Counted from the first letter of the stretch, positions 35,701 through 43,633 are shown. The stretch: 64,000 bases of DNA from Chloroflexota bacterium (GCA_017993775.1 JAGOMA010000011.1:1-64000), one strand, 5' to 3'. Made by a program: numbers and translations. Notes: generated by a model from the letters alone, not told the origin.

Positions 35701-36747
35701 ACAAACAAGGTGATCCGCGAACTGACGGAACAAATTCCTACCGTCGATTTAGCTACTGCGTATCGATGGTCGGGTATGGCTGCTACTGTGTCAGGTGATT
35801 ATGAGGTTGCGTTAGAGCAGTTGCACCGCGCAGAAACACTTTGTTATCAGATACAAAACAGGGAACGTTTAGCCAGAGTATGGGAATCCATGGCTTTTGT
35901 TTATTTTCTGCAAAAGAATCTGGAGTTAGCTCTGAAATATACGCAACAAAGCCTTGAGCTTTCCCGTGATTTCAGCACTGTTGCCAATGTTGCCAGCTCG
36001 TTAAGCAATATTGCGCTGGTTCAATTGCAATTAGGACAACCAAAAGACGCATTATTAACCCTTGAGGAGGCTGTTACAATTGTTCGCGGTGTAAGCCGTA
36101 ACTATTTGGCTGCTTTTTTGGTTAACAAAGCCGAGATTCTTTGTTACCTGGGAGATTTTGTTGAGGCAAAGGTGTGTTTTTCTGAGGCAGTGGATCTTTT
36201 CAGTCTGATGGATGATGACAATGGGATACTAGAAGTGTCCTTGTCTCAGGCTTATGAATACCATTGTGCCTTGGGGGAATGGGAAGAGGCTTTAGTTATC
36301 TTGAAACGCGTCCAAGACTTGATTACGCTTCGACCGGAACTCAATCCAGAAGCGCAAGTTCGTTTGCTAATTGCTTTGAGTCAGATTTCTTTGGCAACAG
36401 GTGACTTTTTCGCTGCGCAACGTTATGGAGATGAGGCTTTTGCGTTAGCCGAGAGCAAAGAAATCGGCTGGTGGCGACCAGCGGCCTGTTACTTTTCCGG
36501 CAAAGCGAACCTGGAATTAGGAAAAACCGCGCAAGCGCTGGACGTGCTGCACTTAGGTATGACGGCCGTTGCCAATGATGGCTGCCCCGATTACCTGCCC
36601 CTACTTTTGTTGGCGTTAGCCCAGGCTGAACCAAATAAACGTATTGAGCACTTACAAAACTGCATCGCCAGCGCAGAAAAGCGGGCCAGGTATGTTGATC
36701 GGGTGTATTGCGTTGAAGTGGCCGGAGCCAGGCTGGGGAGTAAATAG
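32716..36747 (+). CDS. Soluble adenylyl cyclase-like protein: cyclase pair, ATPase, TPR
   Basis: 1343 residues with the layout of mammalian sAC. Cyclase domain 1 (about 35-200) has both metal aspartates: LFSDISGFT near 40 and YGDAMSVYF near 90. Cyclase domain 2 (about 268-448) lacks the first (MFVQFEY) but keeps VVGDVVNMSARLAQA with the transition-state Asn and Arg, so the halves are complementary. An AAA/STAND-type ATPase follows, with Walker A GSVGVGKTR near 497 and Walker B LIVLEDAHWAD near 623. TPR-like helices run from about 900 to the end. Likely cytoplasmic cyclic-nucleotide synthase with regulatory NTPase. Composition changes near 35,650: the last 1.1 kb is AT-richer and nearly free of ACGGCCGT. 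Confidence 0.88.
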   Translation: MRSLAQRIAAYIPVTLAKQILHDGLPAPGQPRSLFAATLFSDISGFTAMSEELASDGPRGAEELNRVLFTTFTAMIDVIHESGGAISHFYGDAMSVYFPGDGETADRDVAQRALACAQMMQQLMRASFGRAVTNRPPGKNPVFPLTIKIGAAYGRCQEMIVGDPTESLEFVLTGTAVDEAAAAEKIAQSGQVVASRELLALADRPEFCPDKTFCVLDGRIPMPDAAPILDWNTCTGEQFSRFCETTTAFIPSALTERLAYGNTNELAEHRPVTSMFVQFEYANDPDASSDIETAEMAGQLQAYYQWARRIVRRFGSGNARINRILTGDKGNQLHIIFGAPVAPDAPDQAIRCALALLREQPPYIVTQRIGLAAGKVFSGPVGSTARREYTVVGDVVNMSARLAQACAPNEALTNPSTAARVRDVIEFDVLPMQAFKGKQEQITPYRPLGERPSTTQLQVYFGHWERPLIGRDTELDLLLGGMDAALHNVGGVAAILGSVGVGKTRLLAEGIRYWLAAGGTGVVGVCQQHITDTPYGPWVNIWRDFFGLRPSMDAQSQADVVARRTEGLVPDCGDDVSLWGEVLGLPFAVSPGMEALTAEVRQTRFFALTRRCFQAAAREQPLLIVLEDAHWADQSSRALLDDLTQSLEGHALFVAVTFRLLEDLHLATLERPSCIPIILADLSTSMARRLLRELVGVDGLPDAVEQHLGLRDRDGRDSPVSPLFLEESVNMMMSAGVLKRNGRLIIDEEKLAQLQIPDTIHGLLLARLDRLSPTSRDLLQVASVIGREFALEPLETIVSGVPRAQMADLLHQLANEEMTQLVTADPEWIYLFQHALTHEVAYESLSFARRQSLHQAMADWLAVRFADNLRPYYTLLAFHYSRAGVHQEGLYYALAAANDARDIFSNQEAVELYTLAEAHLRALGREERWETAVALYLSRGECLRFLGDFNAAMQNVEQAIALAETYQNPVRLAQCYNLMADLKYRHGSYDEINQFTNKVIRELTEQIPTVDLATAYRWSGMAATVSGDYEVALEQLHRAETLCYQIQNRERLARVWESMAFVYFLQKNLELALKYTQQSLELSRDFSTVANVASSLSNIALVQLQLGQPKDALLTLEEAVTIVRGVSRNYLAAFLVNKAEILCYLGDFVEAKVCFSEAVDLFSLMDDDNGILEVSLSQAYEYHCALGEWEEALVILKRVQDLITLRPELNPEAQVRLLIALSQISLATGDFFAAQRYGDEAFALAESKEIGWWRPAACYFSGKANLELGKTAQALDVLHLGMTAVANDGCPDYLPLLLLALAQAEPNKRIEHLQNCIASAEKRARYVDRVYCVEVAGARLGSK

Positions 36748-36764
36748 GGGCGCACCATCTAAAA

Positions 36765-36792
36765 AGCCCGGTTGCAAAACCGGGCTTTTTGT
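36765..36792. terminator. Bidirectional terminator
   Basis: AGCCCGGTT-GCAA-AACCGGGCT with A-run before and TTTTT after, between the cyclase-like gene and the convergent NHLP peptide gene. Confidence 0.9.
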
Positions 36793-36814
36793 TTTAATTA
36801 GTACAACTTGTTCC

Positions 36815-37033
36815 CTAAGAACCGACAACCCAAATACCTTTTGTTGTCCGATCGCCCAGGCCACCGGCGAATTCGTCGAAGTTGTCTTCGTTGAGGTTCT
36901 CCAGGACTTTGCGATCTTCGTCGGTTAGCTGGTAACCTTGCAGCGCTTCGTCCGGCTTGGTGAACAGAAGTTTGCGGAAGGCTTCATCTTTAATAGCCCG
37001 TTCAATGATTTCTTTGATGATAGTTTCAGACAT
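36815..37033 (-). CDS. Os1348-type NHLP-clan peptide, candidate RiPP precursor
   Basis: 72 residues, preceded by AGGAGA. The sequence IIKEIIERAIKDEAFRKLLF then TKPDEALQGYQLTDEDRKVL matches the Nif11/NHLP leader clan (Os1348 type), in which a nitrile-hydratase-alpha-like helical leader ends near a Gly-Gly. Here FAGGLGD is followed by a short tail TTKGIWVVGS that could be a core, but it has no Cys and few Ser/Thr. No lanthipeptide synthetase, radical SAM enzyme, cyclodehydratase or peptidase-ABC transporter is near, so it is an orphan; orphan NHLP proteins may have other roles. Confidence 0.7.
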   Translation of the reverse strand: MSETIIKEIIERAIKDEAFRKLLFTKPDEALQGYQLTDEDRKVLENLNEDNFDEFAGGLGDRTTKGIWVVGS

Positions 37034-37114
37034 GTCATTCTCTCCTGATTTGGTTAATCCCAGAAGCGCTTTGGCGCTACGGTGGGATATTATTTTTGTC
37101 CTGCAATTGAATGC

Positions 37115-37143
37115 AGTATGCCCAGGGAACGGCCGTTTGTCAA
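37115..37143 (-). promoter_or_regulatory. Promoter of the NHLP peptide gene with ACGGCCGT in the spacer
   Basis: Reading leftward, TTGACA (37143-37138) and CATACT (37120-37115) are 17 bp apart; the ACGGCCGT palindrome at 37129-37136 fills the -35-proximal spacer. The 5' leader is about 75 nt. Confidence 0.6.
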
Positions 37144-37448
37144 TACAATGCCCCGCACATCTGTTGTAATTCAGCTTACTTTTAACGGTTGCCAGTTACC
37201 CCGGAATAGGCTATCCTGGACCCATGTTTTTTGAACGAGGCTTTACCGGGCGGATGGTTCGCCCTCAAATTATTGGCTGTGGTGTGGTGCGGCTCTGGTT
37301 AAACGCGCCTATCACCTGATATTTATGTAAAGTAATTTTATTGAAATTCAGGAAGCCGAGGCGCACGCGTCTCGGCTTTTTTGTTTGGTATAGACCACCA
37401 GACAGGTTTTGGAAGCCTGTCTGGTCTTGAGGTACGGAGGTATAAAGC
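37144..37448. other. Intergenic, 305 bp: short frame, terminator, hairpin
   Basis: Between the NHLP promoter and ABC-F. A 31-codon ATG frame (37224-37319) lies before a strong rightward terminator (37353-37382: AAGCCGAG / CTCGGCTT then a T-run), and a 10-bp hairpin (37397-37425) precedes the ABC-F ribosome binding site. The terminator with nothing else upstream suggests a small rightward RNA. Confidence 0.45.
37353..37382 (+). terminator. Terminator upstream of ABC-F
   Basis: The arms AAGCCGAG and CTCGGCTT with a 10-nt loop are followed by TTTTT G TTT. No annotated gene is upstream on this strand. Confidence 0.8.
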
Positions 37449-39089
37449 ATGGCCGAAATTCTGGTCAATCTCGATAAAGTCAGCGTCAGTTTTGCGGGCC
37501 GGGTTATTTTTGCCGGCCTGAGTTGGGAGATTCAGGCCGGGCAGCGGGTAGGGCTGGTTGGGCCGAACGGCACGGGCAAATCCACGCTGCTCAAGCTGAT
37601 TGCCCAGGAATTGTCGCCAGACGAGGGCAACATTTTCCGCCTGTCCGGGCTGACCTGGGGGCGATTGGCGCAGGAACCAGCCATGCCGGAAGGCGAAACT
37701 GTGCTGTCGGCGGCGATGACGGCCGTGTCTGCCATCGCCGCCATCGAACAAACACTGGCCCACCTGGAAGCGCAAATGGGCGATCCGGCCGTTTATGAGC
37801 AGCCTGTGGCTCTGGCCAGGGTGCTGGCTGCCCACGAAAAGGCGCTGGCCCAGTACGATCTGCAGGATGGTCCGCGATATGCCAGCCGCGTCAAGGACGT
37901 ACTCAGCCGCCTGGGATTTGATCAAAGTCAATGGTCTATACCGGCGAAATTACTGAGCGGCGGGCAAAAAAAGCTGGTGATGCTGGCCCGGCTGGTGGTG
38001 CAAAATCCGCAGCTGCTTTTGCTCGACGAGCCGGATAATCACCTGGATTTACCGGCCAAACGTAACCTGGAACGGCTAATTGCCAGCTATCCCGGTTGTG
38101 TGGTCATTATTTCTCATGATCGGTATTTGCTGGATGAGGTGACCAGCCATATTGCCGAGTTGGAGAACGGCCGTCTCACCCTTTACCCAGGCAATTACAC
38201 CACCTATGCCAACGAACGCGCGCTGCGCCGCCTGCGCCAGCAGCAGATGTATGCGGCGCAACAAAAGGAAATTGGCCGGATAGAGGCGGCCATCAAGCGT
38301 TTTGAGTTGTGGGCCTCGGTAGTGGTGAACGAGCGGCACATTCGCCAGGCGCGCGCCCGGCAAAAAATGCTGGATCGCATGGACAAGGTGGAAAAAGTTA
38401 GCGAAGCGCGGCGCATGACCTTAGAGATGGCTGGCTGGCGCGGCAGCAACAAGGTGATTGAGCTGGAAAAAGTGAGGAAGACGTTTGAAAACGGCCGTAC
38501 TATCTTCTCCGGTCTCAATCTGACACTCTGGCATGGCGAGCGCGTGGGGCTGGTTGGTCCCAATGGCGCGGGCAAATCGGTGCTGCTCAAACAATTACTC
38601 GACCCGGAAGCCATCAGCGGTGGCCAAATCAAAATTGGTCCCAGCAGCAAAATTGGCTACTATGCTCAGGAGCATGAGACGCTGGATTATGATCAGACCC
38701 TGATTGACGCCATCCGCCTGACTGCGCCGGTGAGCCGGGAAACGGCCGTAGCCTTCCTCCACCGGTTTCTTTACACCTACGATCAGATGCAGCAGCCTAT
38801 CGGCAACCTGAGCGGCGGCGAGCGCAGCCGCCTGCAATTGGCCCGCCTGGTGCTGGAAAAGCCCAATTTACTCATCCTCGACGAGCCGACAAACAACCTG
38901 GATATTCATTCGATTGAAGTGCTGGAAGAGACGTTAGAGGAGTTTGTGGGGACGGTGCTGGTGATTTCGCACGACCGCTACTTTTTGGACAAAGTGGTAG
39001 ACCGGGTGGTGGAACTGCGGAACGGCCGTCTCACTGAATTTATCGGTGGTTATACCGATTACCTGGCCGAAACGGCCGACGCAGGTTGA
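37449..39089 (+). CDS. ABC-F family ATPase
   Basis: 546 residues with two ATP-binding cassettes and no membrane domain. Cassette 1: GPNGTGKST near residue 38, LSGGQKKL, LLLLDEPDNHLD. A positively charged linker with many Arg/Lys and Gln (LRRLRQQQMYAAQQKE) joins to cassette 2: GPNGAGKS, LSGGERSRLQLARLV, LLILDEPTNNLD. ABC-F proteins bind the ribosomal E site and act in translation or antibiotic protection. GGAGGT precedes the ATG. A baeRF-type release-factor homolog is convergent downstream, so the two may both serve ribosome rescue, but they do not share an operon. Confidence 0.92.
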   Translation: MAEILVNLDKVSVSFAGRVIFAGLSWEIQAGQRVGLVGPNGTGKSTLLKLIAQELSPDEGNIFRLSGLTWGRLAQEPAMPEGETVLSAAMTAVSAIAAIEQTLAHLEAQMGDPAVYEQPVALARVLAAHEKALAQYDLQDGPRYASRVKDVLSRLGFDQSQWSIPAKLLSGGQKKLVMLARLVVQNPQLLLLDEPDNHLDLPAKRNLERLIASYPGCVVIISHDRYLLDEVTSHIAELENGRLTLYPGNYTTYANERALRRLRQQQMYAAQQKEIGRIEAAIKRFELWASVVVNERHIRQARARQKMLDRMDKVEKVSEARRMTLEMAGWRGSNKVIELEKVRKTFENGRTIFSGLNLTLWHGERVGLVGPNGAGKSVLLKQLLDPEAISGGQIKIGPSSKIGYYAQEHETLDYDQTLIDAIRLTAPVSRETAVAFLHRFLYTYDQMQQPIGNLSGGERSRLQLARLVLEKPNLLILDEPTNNLDIHSIEVLEETLEEFVGTVLVISHDRYFLDKVVDRVVELRNGRLTEFIGGYTDYLAETADAG

Positions 39090-39092
39090 TAC

Positions 39093-39129
39093 AAAAAAAC
39101 GAGGGGCAGGTTTTGGCCTGCCCCTCGTT
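39093..39129 (-). terminator. Terminator for the leftward baeRF gene
   Basis: A 13-bp stem, AACGAGGGGCAGG with its complement, around TTTTGG; reading leftward it ends in a T-run. Confidence 0.85.
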
Positions 39130-39168
39130 GATTCTTCTGAGTTTGGTGAGTTTGGTGCGTCGATTCCG

Positions 39169-39196
39169 TGATGCGTAAACAATACACGCATCACGG
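39169..39196. repeat. GATGCGT hairpin
   Basis: An 11-bp inverted repeat CCGTGATGCGT / ACGCATCACGG. Its unit GATGCGTGA recurs near 51803-51863. Confidence 0.6.
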
Positions 39197-39221
39197 CTCA
39201 CATCTCACGTGTTACAGGAAA

Positions 39222-40325
39222 TTAATACCGCAAAATCGCCCCGATGCGGCCGGCTGCTTCCAGTTCCGGATTGTCGGCGATGATTTCTACATGACCGCCC
39301 TGGGTGATGGTGTGGGCGACGGCCGCATCAACCACGTCCTCCACATCCACCAGTTCGTGTTCAGCCATGGGGCTGCGGGCCAGATTGGCCACCACAAAGC
39401 CAGATTCTTCATGCACGTAACCAGGGGCGCGGAATCCATCGCTGATGATCAGGTTCTGCACCCGTTTGTCGCTGATGGCTTGCAGTGTGTCGTCCAGACC
39501 CACCACGGCGTTACCGCCGCTGGCGTGAAGGTCGACCAGTTTGTCTACCAATTTATGCTCGCGCTCAGCATTTGCCTCGGCCAGCAATTCCAATGTTTGG
39601 CGGCGGACTTCGTGTTCGCCGGCGTTCATGGCAATGCTAAATGTCCCGGCCAGGCAGGATTGCAGTTTTTTGGGCAGCAGCTCGCGGAATTGGGCCACGG
39701 TTTCGGCCGTGCCGCCCACGAAAAGCCGCCGTACAGGCCGATTTTGGAAAAAATCGTTGGCCGCTGTCGCTGAATCACGCAGGTTGCGTTGGACCAGTTC
39801 TTCTTCATGACGGCTGCCGCCGCCGCCGCCGCGCATGCCAACGGCCGATGAGCCGCCGCCCTTCTTGATTTTTTGGACGTCTTCGCCCATAAAGCCGCTG
39901 GAGGCTTGCAGTTCTCCCAGGTGATATTCAAAAAAGCGTGATCCGACGCGATCGACGAGGATGACGCCAAAGTGGGCGTAATGGTCGAGCAGGTGGGCCA
40001 GGGGTTTTACATACGGCCGTTGCCCCAGGCGCAGCCGGTTGCGGAAAGAAACGGCCGTTGGATAAGCCCGGAAAAAAGTGCCATCATGGTTGGCAAACAT
40101 GGCCAGACCGGGTTTGCCCCAATCGTAGCTGTGATCCAGGTACTTCTCAATCGTTTCTACTTCTTCCACCTGGTTCAGTTGTGCCTCTTTCAGCATGCCG
40201 CGAACCCGAAGCTTAATCGCTTCAATGGATTCGAGCGTGCTGTCGGTGTCCAGGTAAATACTCACCACCTGCCGCCCATCTGAGTTGTAAGCGAGCAATT
40301 CCTGCAACTGTTCTTGGTTAATCAT
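39222..40325 (-). CDS. Bacterial archaeo-eukaryotic release factor-like protein (baeRF/Vms1-like)
   Basis: 367 residues, with GGAGGT just before the ATG. Matches the baeRF family in which an eRF1-like core is linked to an N-terminal domain: VVSIYLDTDS near residue 20, GVILVDRVGSRFFEYHLGEL near 118-137, a glycine-rich loop GGGGGSRHEEELVQRNLRD near 165-190, then RRLFVGGTAETVAQFRELLP. The Gly-rich loop is in the place of the GGQ loop of eRF1; relatives include Vms1/ANKZF1. It likely acts on peptidyl-tRNA in stalled ribosomes, by family. Confidence 0.7.
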   Translation of the reverse strand: MINQEQLQELLAYNSDGRQVVSIYLDTDSTLESIEAIKLRVRGMLKEAQLNQVEEVETIEKYLDHSYDWGKPGLAMFANHDGTFFRAYPTAVSFRNRLRLGQRPYVKPLAHLLDHYAHFGVILVDRVGSRFFEYHLGELQASSGFMGEDVQKIKKGGGSSAVGMRGGGGGSRHEEELVQRNLRDSATAANDFFQNRPVRRLFVGGTAETVAQFRELLPKKLQSCLAGTFSIAMNAGEHEVRRQTLELLAEANAEREHKLVDKLVDLHASGGNAVVGLDDTLQAISDKRVQNLIISDGFRAPGYVHEESGFVVANLARSPMAEHELVDVEDVVDAAVAHTITQGGHVEIIADNPELEAAGRIGAILRY

Positions 40326-40443
40326 CTGACCTCCTCTAAGCTAAAACAGATTGAATGAGGTGAAAATCAGCCAGTCTACTCCCTTCAATAGAAAGGCTGA
40401 GTAACTCAGCGCTGGCTGGCAGCGCCGAGAGAGTACACATGGG

Positions 40444-41652
40444 TTACGGCCGTGCCCCCAAAGTCAGGGGCACGGTTATCTCTTTGCCGTCCCGCACAAC
40501 GGTCAGGTCAACTGTCTGACCGGCTTCCGTTTCAAAAACCAGGTAGCTGATCAAATCGTCGGAACTGGTTATTTCTGTGCCGTTGATGGCGATGATCAGA
40601 TCGCCGCCGGGCAGTGCGCCAAAATTATTTAAGCCGCTGGCGATTAGCCCGGCATCTGCCGCCGGTGCGTTGGCGGAAATATCTAACACATACGCGCCGC
40701 TGGTGTAGGGGATATTCAATTCTTCGGCTGTGTCGATATTCAGGGTTTGCATCCGAATACCCAGGTAGGGGTACACATATTTCCCTTCGCTGATCAAGTG
40801 GGGCACGATGCGTTGCACGGCATTCACCGGAATCGAGAACCCCACGCCGGAATTTGTGCCCGTGTCGGTGCGGATGGCGCTGTTGACGCCAATTACTTCA
40901 CCGCGCAAATTGAGCAGCGGTCCGCCGGAGTTGCCGGGATTAATGGCCGCGTCGGTCTGGATAACCTGGGGCAGGGAATAACGGCCGCCGCCTTCCACTG
41001 AGCGCTGGGAATCGAGCGTGCGCCCGAGGCCGCTGACAATGCCGATGGACATGGAGCCTGCTTCGCCAAACGGATTGCCAATGGCGATGACAAACTGGCC
41101 GACATGCAGTTGATCCATGTCGCCAAGTGGCACAGGTTTGGCGTTTGGCGAGAGGCTTTCGGCTTTGATGACGGCTAAATCGCTGTCGACGTCTGTGCCA
41201 ACCACTTCGGCGCGGCTGCGGTAGCCGTCGGCGAAGATCACTTCAAAGGTATCGCCGTCGGTGACGACATGATTGTTGGTGATGATGTAACCATTTTCGT
41301 CGTACACAAAACCGCTGCCGGTTCCCAGGGGGAATTCCTGATCATCAAAGGTGTTAAAGACAAAGATGTGGACGACGCCGGGATTTACTTTTTCGTACAC
41401 CGTGACGAGCTGGTTTTGCAGGTCGAAGTTGAGGGTGTCGGGATCAACGGCCGTGTCACCTGAAATTTGGGTGTCTGATACGGCAGGTGTGGGCATTTGC
41501 GCCTGCAGGGTGGCCACAACATCACGGACAACGGCGTCCTGGTCGATGCCGACGGCCGTTTGCGGGGTTACGGTACTCGCCTGACAAGCTAAGGTACTTA
41601 AAAAGAGAAACGAAAAAAAGGTGAGGAAATAAAAATGGCGTCTGCGGGTCAT
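40444..41652 (-). CDS. HtrA/DegP-like serine protease lipoprotein with PDZ
   Basis: 402 residues. A lipoprotein signal (STLAC, lipidated C23) anchors it outside the membrane. The trypsin-like domain has H128 (ITNNHVV), D158 (DSDLAVIK) and S242 (PGNSGGPL), followed by one PDZ domain from about residue 300 (GIRMQTLNIDTAEELNIPYT). It degrades or refolds damaged envelope proteins. AAAGGACC precedes the ATG. ACGGCCGT copies code Gln-Thr-Ala-Val and Asp-Thr-Ala-Val in the linker. Confidence 0.93.
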   Translation of the reverse strand: MTRRRHFYFLTFFSFLFLSTLACQASTVTPQTAVGIDQDAVVRDVVATLQAQMPTPAVSDTQISGDTAVDPDTLNFDLQNQLVTVYEKVNPGVVHIFVFNTFDDQEFPLGTGSGFVYDENGYIITNNHVVTDGDTFEVIFADGYRSRAEVVGTDVDSDLAVIKAESLSPNAKPVPLGDMDQLHVGQFVIAIGNPFGEAGSMSIGIVSGLGRTLDSQRSVEGGGRYSLPQVIQTDAAINPGNSGGPLLNLRGEVIGVNSAIRTDTGTNSGVGFSIPVNAVQRIVPHLISEGKYVYPYLGIRMQTLNIDTAEELNIPYTSGAYVLDISANAPAADAGLIASGLNNFGALPGGDLIIAINGTEITSSDDLISYLVFETEAGQTVDLTVVRDGKEITVPLTLGARP

Positions 41653-41735
41653 GGTATGGTCCTTTTAGAATTTGGTCTGCGAAGTCACCAAGCCAAAGCG
41701 GCGCCGGCCAAAGCGCTCGCTCGGAAAATCAAATA

Positions 41736-42665
41736 TCAGGGTCGTGGTTGCGCCAGCTGCGCCAACCGTTCGTACAACGTGCGTTCTTCTTTTGTCAACT
41801 GTTGGGGAATACGCACACGCATCTTTGCCAGCAGATCACCAAACTGGTCGGGCTGGGCCAGGTGGGGCATGCCTTTGCCGCCCAGGCGGAAGACTTGCCC
41901 ATTTTGCGAACCAGGCGGAATTTTTAGCGTGACGCTGCCGGTGAGCGTGGGCACATCTACCTGGCCGCCGAGAACGGCCGTTGCCACATCTACATCTACC
42001 CTTACTTCAAGGTTATGCCCGACCCGCTCAAACGTATCATGCGGCAGCACCTGAACCACCAGGAAAAGATCGCCCACACCCTGAGAATGGGCACGCCCTT
42101 TTCCACGCAGCCGAATCTTGCTGCCAGTTTTGGCTCCTGCGGGGATTTTGGCCGTAAATTGACGGCCGTTTTGTTGGTACATGCGGGTGGCTCCGCCAAA
42201 AGCTTCTTCGAGGGTAATTTCTACCGCTTGTTCGATATCGTAGTTGGGTGGGGTTGGTTTTTGTGACTGGGCATGTGGCGACCCGGCCGTGCCAAAAATG
42301 GATGTGAAAAAGCTGGAAAAATCGTTGTTTTTCCCGCCAAAAATATCACCAAAATCCATGTTTGTATTTTGCCGGCCTGCCCCCTGGGCAAACCATTGAG
42401 AGAAATCAAAATCAGAAGCTTGCCCGCCCATTTGCTGGAATCGGTGGTAGTTGCTTCCTAACTGGTCATATTTAGCCCGGTTATCCGGGTTGCCAATCAC
42501 TTCATACGCTTCATTTATCGCTTTAATTTTTTCTTCGGCTTGGTTGCTGCCTGGGTTTTTGTCTGGATGATACTGCCGCGCGAGACGACGATATGCTTTT
42601 TTAATATCCTTATCGTCAGCGGTTTTGTCTACGCCTAGAATGTGGTAGTAGTTCTTATATTCCAT
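41736..42665 (-). CDS. DnaJ-family co-chaperone, CbpA type (no zinc finger)
   Basis: 309 residues. The J-domain (residues 1-70) has HPD in RQYHPDKNPG; a Gly/Phe-rich segment follows; the C-terminal substrate-binding domain begins near 125 (IEQAVEITLEEAFGG) and has the GxxxxRLRGKG pattern. The four CxxCxGxG zinc modules of full DnaJ are missing, so it is CbpA-like. No DnaK or GrpE in the window. Confidence 0.92.
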   Translation of the reverse strand: MEYKNYYHILGVDKTADDKDIKKAYRRLARQYHPDKNPGSNQAEEKIKAINEAYEVIGNPDNRAKYDQLGSNYHRFQQMGGQASDFDFSQWFAQGAGRQNTNMDFGDIFGGKNNDFSSFFTSIFGTAGSPHAQSQKPTPPNYDIEQAVEITLEEAFGGATRMYQQNGRQFTAKIPAGAKTGSKIRLRGKGRAHSQGVGDLFLVVQVLPHDTFERVGHNLEVRVDVDVATAVLGGQVDVPTLTGSVTLKIPPGSQNGQVFRLGGKGMPHLAQPDQFGDLLAKMRVRIPQQLTKEERTLYERLAQLAQPRP

Positions 42666-42802
42666 AGATAACGTTCTGGTGTGAGTGCTTCAGAAAATAG
42701 TCATGAACCTGATGATTTCCTGAATTGTTAGTATTGTAAGTTTGTGGCGCGATGGATGTCAAGTAAGGTAAGAAGATTCCAACGGAATGCTTACTCGCCG
42801 GG

Positions 42803-43624
42803 TTAGATTGGCAAATTGAGGGAAAGCTGGCGGGCTTGGGCCGGGGTTGGTTTGTCGGCGCGAAAGCAGTGGATGAGGCCTTGCAAATCTTGCTCTGTTT
42901 GCACAACAAAGCCGGCCTCGTATAGAAGGTCGCGCCACTGATCGGCGGGTTGCAGGCTCAATGCGCCTGGCCCCATCACCAGCCAGTTGGTTTGGCTGCG
43001 CACTCGCTCGGCCAAAAGGATACGGCCGTTTGGCGTGAGAATGCGGTTTACTTCTTGCAGCAGCGCTGCCTGGTCGCCTTGCTGCCAAAACTCCGACACA
43101 ACTTGACACAAAAAAACGGTGTTGATGCTTTTGTTGGGCAGCGGGAAGAGGTCGATACGGCCGTTTTGCCACACCAGACGCGGGTCTTGGGGCGCAGGCG
43201 GTTGGTGGGTGCGGTATCGTTTCAACTTTTGGCTATTGTTCCACTGCGGATTGTACACGTCAATAACATGAATTTTCCCTGTCGTCAGGCGGCGGCTGAG
43301 CCGCAGCGCAGTTTCGCGCACCCCCAGGTCTACCACAACCAGCGTATCCTCCGATTCGCAGCGGCCCATTTCAAACAATACGTCATCCGGCCGTAATCCC
43401 GCCAGGTCATGCAGCTGATGCGCGGCCCATAACGCCGCGCCAAAAAAGTAGCCCAACAACAGCGCCGCCGCCAGCGCCAGCGGCACAAAAGAGAGCCACC
43501 CGGCCTGCAAACTGATGCCCACCATCAGAAGAGCGGCAACAACGCCCAAATATGTGAGCAGATACATCGGCCAATTGGCTCGTATATGGCGTACGGTTCC
43601 GCTGTAAGGTGATTTGCGTCTCAT
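42803..43624 (-). CDS. Membrane-anchored class I methyltransferase-like protein
   Basis: 273 residues from the ATG at 43624; the longer open frame to 43711 adds repeat-derived codons (CCGTAAGCCG-type repeat). Two hydrophobic segments near residues 18-60 precede a Rossmann domain: TLVVVDLGVRETALRLSRRL with a degenerate glycine loop, VIDVYNPQWN, and ILTPNGRILLAERV. Substrate unknown; the glycine-rich SAM loop (DLGVRE) is weaker than in typical enzymes. Confidence 0.65.
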   Translation of the reverse strand: MRRKSPYSGTVRHIRANWPMYLLTYLGVVAALLMVGISLQAGWLSFVPLALAAALLLGYFFGAALWAAHQLHDLAGLRPDDVLFEMGRCESEDTLVVVDLGVRETALRLSRRLTTGKIHVIDVYNPQWNNSQKLKRYRTHQPPAPQDPRLVWQNGRIDLFPLPNKSINTVFLCQVVSEFWQQGDQAALLQEVNRILTPNGRILLAERVRSQTNWLVMGPGALSLQPADQWRDLLYEAGFVVQTEQDLQGLIHCFRADKPTPAQARQLSLNLPI

Positions 43625-43633
43625 GGGATCGTA

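Noticed and set aside
37034..37448. tRNA or riboswitch upstream of ABC-F
   Set aside because: No T-loop (GGTTCGA-type) or known riboswitch core is visible; only a hairpin and a terminator.
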